A DNA stretch of 5,993 nucleotides from the NCBI GenBank assembly GCA_027068725.1, contig JAMOMD010000384.1, positions 1-5,993 on the forward strand, given 5' to 3'. Each line of letters starts with the position of its first letter. The stretch's first letter is position 1. This stretch comes from Thermoproteales archaeon (GTDB lineage Archaea > Thermoproteota > Thermoprotei > Thermoproteales > Thermocladiaceae). The notes beneath the pieces are model-generated. The model worked only from the letters and a program-made list of their open reading frames with translations. It was not told the DNA's origin and searched no databases. Shown in pieces: positions 1-4,440 of this stretch. The translations under genes and the position numbers were made by a program.

Positions 1-200
1 TTCTCATGTAGGTAAAGTGCTTCAAGAATTGACAACTGTAGGGGGGCAGAGACGTTATCTACCTCATCAGGCTTAACCTTGTCTACTCCTACAAACTTGC
101 CATAGAACCCGTGCTTGTACAGCCATCGTGCATCCTCAATATTTGGAACAACTATTGCACGACCAAGAAGTACTGCACGGATCTTCCTGAACTCACTCAT
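1..200 (-). CDS. endA: tRNA-splicing endonuclease, N-terminal part (runs off left edge)
   Basis: Cuts introns out of precursor tRNAs at bulge-helix-bulge sites. The first 66 residues are visible, from ATG at 200, and the frame is still open at base 1. The N-terminal domain pattern is recognisable: a short beta-rich start (RAVLLGRAIVVP), then the signature WLYKHGFYGKFVG at about residues 26-38, a K-rich turn, and PLQLSILEALYL at about 53-64, which matches the family consensus GFYGKPxG...PLxLSLxEAxYL. The catalytic Tyr/His/Lys triad belongs to the C-terminal domain and lies outside the window, so the choice between the catalytic alpha and the structural beta subunit of the crenarchaeal heterotetramer cannot be proved; the N-terminus looks like the catalytic type. 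The start overlaps the stop of the upstream gene as ATGA (197-200), with a GAGG at 204-207 as a close Shine-Dalgarno match, so it is probably translationally coupled to that gene. Confidence 0.87.
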   Translation of the reverse strand, partial: MSEFRKIRAVLLGRAIVVPNIEDARWLYKHGFYGKFVGVDKVKPDEVDNVSAPLQLSILEALYLHE

Positions 201-634
201 GGTCCTCTGTGAGCTCTCACAGTAGCCATCGTGTTATCTGCAACACCGAGTCGTTTCATCTCTTCCTCATTACACCATACCTCATTCTTCGGAACATTTG
301 GGTCAAGCACAACTGTAAACACGTACCTTCGCTCTCTCGATCCACCACCGACGACAACTATCTCTACCTTGTCCTTTATCTCGAGCTCAGCTGCAAGATC
401 AGGATTAATCTTTGCCTTACCCTCATCAACATCCTTCCTTCTCCTTACCCTGATTCTCCTCTCTTTCCTCTCCTTCTTCTCCTCCTTCTTAAATAGGTCA
501 GGCTTCAGGAATGCTGGAATTATGAGCTTAGGCTTAGGCTCAGTCTCGACAGTAGTCTGCTGCTGTTGCTGCTGTGTCTCACCGCCCTGCTGTGTCTGAG
601 TCTGTGTCTCAGTTGGCTTCTCTGGCGCAGACAT
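197..634 (-). CDS. Uncharacterised 145-aa protein: Gln-rich N-tail, basic linker, putative double-psi beta-barrel domain
   Basis: I do not recognise a named family. Three zones are visible. Residues 1-36 are low-complexity Thr/Gln/Glu/Pro with six consecutive Gln at 21-26, probably disordered. Residues 47-67 are highly charged, Lys/Glu and then Arg-rich (RIRVRRRK at 60-67), which could contact nucleic acid. Residues 70-145 look globular and contain two matching halves: N77-x6-L84-x-I86-x-D88 and N122-x6-L129-x-V131-x-D133, exactly 45 residues apart and each followed by a hydrophobic strand. This LG(I/V)xD-strand pattern is typical of double-psi or AbrB-like beta barrels; that assignment is inference. 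The gene has its own TATA-like element and overlaps the downstream tRNA-splicing endonuclease by 4 nt, so a role in RNA processing or translation is plausible by context only. There is no signal peptide or membrane segment. Confidence 0.85.
   Translation of the reverse strand: MSAPEKPTETQTQTQQGGETQQQQQQTTVETEPKPKLIIPAFLKPDLFKKEEKKERKERRIRVRRRKDVDEGKAKINPDLAAELEIKDKVEIVVVGGGSRERRYVFTVVLDPNVPKNEVWCNEEEMKRLGVADNTMATVRAHRGP
557..574 (-). repeat. CAG/CAA trinucleotide run encoding Gln6
   Basis: Six consecutive Gln codons (five CAG, one CAA) encode residues 21-26 of the uncharacterised protein. They are flanked by further CAG and ACA/ACT codons in a Thr/Gln-rich tail. The run is a short imperfect triplet repeat inside a reading frame that is otherwise intact. 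Confidence 0.85.
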
Positions 635-659
635 GACCGTACCATGTCTCGATCTAGTA

Positions 660-668
660 CTTTTAAAT
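660..668 (-). promoter_or_regulatory. TATA-like element for the 145-aa gene and endA
   Basis: The minus strand reads CGATTTAAAAG here, with the TTTAAA core centred about 30 bases before the ATG at 634. At the usual archaeal TATA-to-start spacing of about 26 bases, transcription would begin only a few bases before the ATG, giving a nearly leaderless mRNA. It lies in the 50-bp gap after the glycyl-tRNA synthetase stop, and no good Shine-Dalgarno sequence precedes the ATG. Confidence 0.55.
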
Positions 669-684
669 CGTTGTTCTACCAGTA

Positions 685-2493
685 TCAGGAACCCCTAACA
701 ATGATCTCGTAACCTCTCTCACGACCAATATCTACGAGACTCCTCTTCTCCTCAATTACCTGACGTACAATACTGTAAACTTCGCGCATTGGTGCTCTTA
801 TCTGAATCTTAGTGTCTCTATCGCGAAGTGTCACAGTCTCATCCTGAGGCGTTCTCTCGTCTATCGTTACTGCTACAGGAACACCAAGCTCATCATAGCG
901 TGAGTATCTTGTTCCAATACTACCATCATCGTCATACACAACTCTCAGACCACGTCTAGCAAGATCTCTGTACAGTTCACGGCCAATATCAGTGTAGGGA
1001 CTCTTCTTCACTATTGGAAGCACTGCAACCTTTATGGGAGCAATATCAGGAGGTAACCTAAGCAGAATCTTGCCTTCACCAACAAGCGTGAACGCGTACT
1101 CCAGAGTCACATACACTATCCTATCAATGCCAAACGATGGCTCAACAACATGTGGTATAAACTTCTCAGAAGTAATCTTTCTCTTTTCAACCTTCACAAA
1201 CACCATCTCCTTAGTTATCTCATAGTCCCCTATCCTGATGCTTCCCCTATCGAGAAGCTGCTTAACCTTCTCAGAATCCTTAGCAATGTCAGCGATCAGT
1301 TTCATTACTTGACCAGCCTGCTGACCATAGACTTCTCTGACCTTCTGCGGATTTGGATAAAGCCTAATCTCTTCAACTTCCTTCGGAGTCTCAAGCTTTC
1401 TCTCTGCATAAAGTTCTCTCCCACTATACTTTGCATGTCTCGATAAGTCATAGTCTGTCCTGTATGCAAGACCACTAACCTCTATCCAGCCAAACCTCTC
1501 ACTCCATACCATCTGATCAAATGCACAGGCAGCATAGTGTGCACGTTCTTCAGGAAGTTTTGCTAAAAAGAACTGCTTATCCACTGGCACGCCTAGCTCA
1601 TTCATGTAGATTACTGCAAGACCCATGAAGAAGGCCATCCACTCGTTAGGCACGAGTCTTCTCTCCACAATCTCGATTGGAGTCAGCTCGAGGACTTCTG
1701 GCTCCTTTCCCTGCTGCACAGCCTCGGCAACCTTGTCCTCTGGAGCTATCCTGACCTTGACCTTCTCTACATCTCTCAAGTATGGGCACTTCGGATTCTC
1801 AGGATCGAAAAAGAGCTCAATCTCCATCTGACTGAACTCTCTCAACCTGATCAGTCCCTGCCTTGGAGAAATCTCGTTTCTTCCAACCTTGCCTATCTGA
1901 GCTATTCCAAGAGGCAGCTTCCTACCAGCAAGCTCGAACACTCTTGGAAATGACACAAACATGCCCTGCGCAGTCTCTGGCCTAATGTAGCCCACGTTCG
2001 TGCTGTATGGACCAATTATGGTTCGGAACAGGAGATTAAACCTACCAACTGGCCCAAGCTCGCCTCCACATGCTGGACACTTGATCCCATGCTCCTGAAT
2101 GAGCTTCTCAAGTGCCTTCTCGTCAAGACCCTCAGTTCTCACCTTGATGCCCTTCTTCTCTAGCTGCTCCTCGACCAGGTGGTCTGCACGGAACTTTCTT
2201 CCACACTTAGTACACTCTACTATAAAATCTGTAAAGTGCTCAATATGACCACTTGCTTGAAACACTATCTCAGGCATTATTATTGGAGTCTCAATTTCGT
2301 ATATGAAATCCTGGTAAGGATATATGAATATTCTACGCCATTTCTCAATTATGTTATGCTTAAGCTCAACTCCCAGAGGTCCATAGTCGTAGAAGCCTCC
2401 AGCCTCTACCTTGCTCCTATATATCTCGAAGCTAGGCCACACGAAGCCACGCGTTATCAGGAACTCGCTCAGTAGCTCAGTCTTCTTAGTCAT
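685..2493 (-). CDS. glyS: Glycyl-tRNA synthetase (archaeal/eukaryal alpha2 type)
   Basis: Class II aminoacyl-tRNA synthetase that activates glycine with ATP and charges tRNA-Gly in the cytoplasm, normally as a homodimer. The 602-residue product has the usual length of archaeal enzymes. In order: the N-terminal class II motif 1 region with FYDYGPLGVELK at about 34-45; a zinc-ribbon insertion with C94-x2-C97 and C139-x2-C142; the RPETAQGMF segment at about 171-179, characteristic of GlyRS; motif 2 around LREFSQMEIE (217-226) with R218 and E219; motif 3 EPSFGIDR at 451-458; and the C-terminal anticodon-binding domain from about 483 to 580 (IAPIKVAVLP... onward). All core motifs are present with no frameshift. 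The start MTKKTELLSEF is supported by a TATA-like element about 31 bases upstream and by the family's usual N-terminus. It is divergent from the ureohydrolase gene and followed after 50 bp by the 145-aa gene. Confidence 0.97.
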   Translation of the reverse strand: MTKKTELLSEFLITRGFVWPSFEIYRSKVEAGGFYDYGPLGVELKHNIIEKWRRIFIYPYQDFIYEIETPIIMPEIVFQASGHIEHFTDFIVECTKCGRKFRADHLVEEQLEKKGIKVRTEGLDEKALEKLIQEHGIKCPACGGELGPVGRFNLLFRTIIGPYSTNVGYIRPETAQGMFVSFPRVFELAGRKLPLGIAQIGKVGRNEISPRQGLIRLREFSQMEIELFFDPENPKCPYLRDVEKVKVRIAPEDKVAEAVQQGKEPEVLELTPIEIVERRLVPNEWMAFFMGLAVIYMNELGVPVDKQFFLAKLPEERAHYAACAFDQMVWSERFGWIEVSGLAYRTDYDLSRHAKYSGRELYAERKLETPKEVEEIRLYPNPQKVREVYGQQAGQVMKLIADIAKDSEKVKQLLDRGSIRIGDYEITKEMVFVKVEKRKITSEKFIPHVVEPSFGIDRIVYVTLEYAFTLVGEGKILLRLPPDIAPIKVAVLPIVKKSPYTDIGRELYRDLARRGLRVVYDDDGSIGTRYSRYDELGVPVAVTIDERTPQDETVTLRDRDTKIQIRAPMREVYSIVRQVIEEKRSLVDIGRERGYEIIVRGS

Positions 2494-2506
2494 TGTTTCA
2501 CATCTT

Positions 2507-2516
2507 GCAAAATTAG
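2507..2516 (+). promoter_or_regulatory. Weak TATA-like element for the ureohydrolase gene
   Basis: GCAAAATTAG is centred about 28 bases before the ATG at 2540, the spacing expected for a leaderless archaeal transcript. The sequence is a poor match to a TATA consensus. The better-looking TATTTTAAG at 2521-2528 is too close to this ATG to serve it, and there is no alternative start early in the reading frame. Confidence 0.3.
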
Positions 2517-2520
2517 AACT

Positions 2521-2528
2521 ATTTTAAG
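2521..2528 (-). promoter_or_regulatory. TATA-like element for glyS
   Basis: The minus strand reads AACTTAAAATAG, with the CTTAAAAT core centred about 31 bases before the glyS ATG at 2493. This predicts a leader of only about 5 bases. It lies in the 46-bp region shared with the divergent ureohydrolase gene. Confidence 0.5.
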
Positions 2529-2539
2529 TTCCCTCACAC

Positions 2540-3481
2540 ATGAGACTCAAAGAAGAAGAGCTTAGATTCTACATTCCTGAACCTACAGCAACATTCTTTC
2601 AAGCGCCATCAGGAATAGAGGAACAACCCGGCGTTATTCACATAGTTGGCGTACCACTAGACGACACGGTCAGTAACAGACCAGGAACACGATTTGCTCC
2701 ACAGACTCTACGACAGATATCGCCATACATTGAGTACACGTCAACAAGAGGCAACATAGTTCCTGTAAATAAAGTTGTGAGAGATGTCGGAGATATAGTA
2801 CTGTACCAGGGAGATATAGAGAAAAATATTGAACGTATATCAAAAGCAGTATCAATACTCGTAAAGCAGAACAATTTGAAAATACTATTCATAGGTGGAG
2901 AACATACAATAACCTATGCAATACTAAGAGCATTAAAGAAGAGAACACTACTAATATACTTCGATGCACACCTAGACATGCGTGATGAGTGGCCACTTGG
3001 ACAAAAATTATCACATGCAACACATGTTAGAAGACTTGTAGAGCACGAGAAAGATAATGTATTTGTAATAAACATAGGCGCTAGAGCATACGATACTGAG
3101 GAAATAGAGTACGCAAGAACTCAGAAGAACATCATAATCTTAACGCATAGTATTTTAAAAGAAATTCCTCCTGGGTCAGTATTAAAAATTGTTAGATCGG
3201 CTGTCCGAGAATTCGATCCTGAAATCGTTTATCTCAGCATTGATGTTGATGTCCTAGATCCGTCGCTTGTAGCAACATCAAATCCTGAAGGTGGTGGATT
3301 CTCGTATAATGACTTATTTACTCTCCTATCAGGTGTTGTAAATATTGTGCAAGATAAGTTGAGTATGGTCGATGTTGTTGAGTATAATCCTCTTGTAGAT
3401 CCTTGCTATGCAACTGCCTATAATGTATTGAGAATTATTGTTGATATTATTGATTTACTTTGCTTTAATTCTCTTAGCTGA
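2540..3481 (+). CDS. speB: Ureohydrolase family protein (agmatinase/arginase-like)
   Basis: Binuclear-manganese hydrolase expected to cleave a guanidino group and release urea; agmatine, leading to putrescine, is the likeliest substrate in an archaeon but is not proved. The 313 residues match the family length. The metal ligands are all visible: H122 in GGEH (119-122), D142, H144 and D146 in DAHLD, and D235 and D237 in SIDVD. H159 (SHATHVRR) and E281 (VEYNP) fit the other active-site positions, and RPGTRFAP at 47-54 is the usual N-terminal family signature. The loop after SIDVDVLDP reads SLVATSNPEGGG, whereas typical agmatinases have a form of APGTGTPEPGG, so substrate choice may differ. Codon use changes abruptly near base 3140 (Ile ATA to ATT, Tyr TAC to TAT) without loss of frame. 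The last 27 bp overlap the convergent Rpo12 gene. The start is the only early ATG, 46 bp from the divergent glyS. Confidence 0.92.
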   Translation: MRLKEEELRFYIPEPTATFFQAPSGIEEQPGVIHIVGVPLDDTVSNRPGTRFAPQTLRQISPYIEYTSTRGNIVPVNKVVRDVGDIVLYQGDIEKNIERISKAVSILVKQNNLKILFIGGEHTITYAILRALKKRTLLIYFDAHLDMRDEWPLGQKLSHATHVRRLVEHEKDNVFVINIGARAYDTEEIEYARTQKNIIILTHSILKEIPPGSVLKIVRSAVREFDPEIVYLSIDVDVLDPSLVATSNPEGGGFSYNDLFTLLSGVVNIVQDKLSMVDVVEYNPLVDPCYATAYNVLRIIVDIIDLLCFNSLS

Positions 3482-3613
3482 TGGTGTGCGTGTTTTCATT
3501 ATTATTCTATAGCCACAGTATGGACATTTCACACCTGATATGTACTCCATATCTTCTTTTGAGAATGTTTTACCACATCGTAAACATACGTAGAGCTTGC
3601 GTCCACTTGACAT
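3455..3613 (-). CDS. rpoP: DNA-directed RNA polymerase subunit Rpo12 (RpoP), zinc ribbon
   Basis: Small archaeal RNA polymerase subunit, homologous to eukaryotic Rpb12, which binds one zinc and helps hold the polymerase assembly platform. Reading codon by codon gives 52 residues from ATG at 3613 to TAA at 3455. The protein starts MSSGRKLYVCLRCGKTF and has C10-x2-C13 and C30-x2-C33, the second pair inside KCPYCGYRII, which is the hallmark of the family; the basic C-terminus (KRIKAK) is also typical. The length fits the 45-60 residues usual for Rpo12. It lies 16 bp after NMN adenylyltransferase on the same strand, with AGGT about 6 bases before the ATG as a weak ribosome site, and may have its own TATA-like element inside the end of that gene. 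Its 3' end overlaps the convergent ureohydrolase by 27 bp (3455-3481). A generic zinc ribbon is the alternative, but the GVKCPYCGYRII segment argues for Rpo12. Confidence 0.93.
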   Translation of the reverse strand: MSSGRKLYVCLRCGKTFSKEDMEYISGVKCPYCGYRIIMKTRTPSAKRIKAK

Positions 3614-3629
3614 TGTTGTACCTTGCCTG

Positions 3630-4160
3630 TCAGCTTGTTAAAATGCTTTCTATCATTGCTAGTTTTCTCAATCTCTCTTCTGCTCTTATTTTATCTAGGT
3701 ACTCTGCTACTTCCTGAGGCACTAGCTGTCTCCACGTAGGATCTCCACGTGCCATTAGTAGTCTTATCCTTGTTCCTGAGTACTTCTCGCGGTCGAAGAA
3801 AGGTATTGGACTATACTTGATACCTGCGTATTCGACGCATAGTTGTGATAGTGGGTCGTTTGTGTACACTATGTCAAACTTTGGGCACCAGTGTTCAAGA
3901 TAGTGAGGCCACAGTGTGTGCATGCTATCGGTATCAGGTACAGAGCATATGTACACTCTATCTAGTAGACCCTCCTTCCTGAGTGCACGTGTTATCATTT
4001 CTATTCTCTCGCCAATAGTGAAGGGGTTTCGAAACGTAAGTGCAACATTTGCTGAGCCTATTGCTACTATTGCTTCGTCGACCTGTTCGAGAATCCACTT
4101 AAGTGCATTAAGATGGCCTAGGTGAAATGGCTGAAATCTTCCTATGAATAGTCCTCTCAT
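3630..4160 (-). CDS. nadM: Nicotinamide-nucleotide (NMN) adenylyltransferase, archaeal NadM type
   Basis: Joins NMN and ATP to make NAD+ and pyrophosphate, the final adenylylation step of NAD synthesis. It belongs to the nucleotidyltransferase superfamily with a Rossmann-like fold. From the preferred ATG at 4160 the protein is 176 residues, close to the usual 165-180. GRFQPFHLGH at 7-16 carries the HxGH active-site motif (H13, H16); GSAN at 35-38 and NPFTIGER at 45-52 follow; and YSGTRIR at 127-133 is the C-terminal ATP-binding signature. Archaeal relatives typically read GSAQ-x-SHT at the second motif; here it is GSANVALT, a mild departure. The frame extends six codons to a TTG at 4178, but family members begin MRGxxIGRFQPFH, and the TATA-like element at 4190-4195 lies about 32 bases from the ATG and only about 14 from the TTG, so the ATG is chosen. 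It is followed 16 bp later by rpoP and is divergent from the ferredoxin gene. Confidence 0.95.
   Translation of the reverse strand: MRGLFIGRFQPFHLGHLNALKWILEQVDEAIVAIGSANVALTFRNPFTIGERIEMITRALRKEGLLDRVYICSVPDTDSMHTLWPHYLEHWCPKFDIVYTNDPLSQLCVEYAGIKYSPIPFFDREKYSGTRIRLLMARGDPTWRQLVPQEVAEYLDKIRAEERLRKLAMIESILTS
3637..3644 (-). promoter_or_regulatory. Possible internal TATA-like element for rpoP
   Basis: The minus strand reads GCATTTTAACAAG, with the core ATTTTAAC centred about 27 bases before the rpoP ATG at 3613. That is the spacing for a leaderless transcript starting at or next to the ATG. It lies within the last codons of the NMN adenylyltransferase gene, so the match could be fortuitous; co-transcription from upstream is equally possible. 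Confidence 0.35.
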
Positions 4161-4189
4161 CTTCAGCTCTCTCGACAATGAGTAACATG

Positions 4190-4195
4190 ATTAAA
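4190..4195. promoter_or_regulatory. Shared TATA-like element between nadM and ferredoxin genes
   Basis: ATTAAA on the plus strand (TTTAAT on the minus) is centred about 26 bases before the ferredoxin ATG at 4219, ideal for a leaderless transcript, and about 32 bases before the nadM ATG at 4160, which would give a leader of about 6 bases. It is the best A+T-rich element in this 58-bp divergent region, so the same site may serve both directions. A second candidate for the minus strand, TATGATAATC at about 4203-4212, would fit only the upstream TTG start of nadM. Confidence 0.4.
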
Positions 4196-4218
4196 GCAAT
4201 ACTAGATTATCATAGAAC

Positions 4219-4440
4219 ATGAGTAGAGTAAGGAAACTTAGTGTAATGATAGACTACTCGAAATGTACAGGATGTACACTATGTGTATATGCTTGTCAGA
4301 AGGGTATAATTAGGATAGTGAAGAAAGGTATCAGGGGATTAGTAGAGATTGTTAACAAAGACCTGTGTAGTTTATGTATGAGCTGTGTTTTGACTTGTCC
4401 CTCAGGTGCTGTTAGAGTTGTTAGACAATTTGTATCCTAA
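4219..4440 (+). CDS. 2[4Fe-4S] ferredoxin
   Basis: A 73-residue cytoplasmic iron-sulfur protein, expected to shuttle electrons one at a time. It holds two complete cluster motifs: C16-x2-C19-x2-C22-x3-C26 and C50-x2-C53-x2-C56-x3-C60-P. The second has the usual proline after its last cysteine; the first has Gln instead. There is no signal peptide, no membrane segment and no further domain, and no oxidoreductase partner lies next to it, so its donor and acceptor are unknown. It lacks the N-terminal zinc-binding extension of the larger Sulfolobus-type ferredoxins. It could also be the electron-transfer subunit of a multi-subunit enzyme encoded elsewhere. The start is supported by a TATA-like element about 26 bases upstream, implying a leaderless mRNA. 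The last 20 bp (4421-4440) overlap the convergent ATPase gene. Confidence 0.92.
   Translation: MSRVRKLSVMIDYSKCTGCTLCVYACQKGIIRIVKKGIRGLVEIVNKDLCSLCMSCVLTCPSGAVRVVRQFVS

Noticed and set aside
231..599. Plus-strand 122-codon frame with a Cys6 run and Ser/Leu-rich translation
   Set aside because: It is the antisense shadow of the 145-aa gene; the Cys run is merely the CAG repeat read on the other strand.
3130..3170. Frameshift or gene fusion at the codon-usage switch in the ureohydrolase
   Set aside because: The same frame carries family motifs on both sides (DAHLD before, SIDVD and VEYNP after), so the protein is continuous.
3489..3508. T-rich run on the plus strand as a terminator of the ureohydrolase
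   Set aside because: The T runs are short and interrupted, and the stretch is fully explained as the reverse of rpoP codons; it could still act as a terminator but cannot be supported from sequence alone.
3481..3717. Plus-strand 78-codon open frame after the ureohydrolase
   Set aside because: It is antisense to rpoP and the end of nadM, both of which have clear family motifs; its translation is low-complexity hydrophobic with no recognisable domain.
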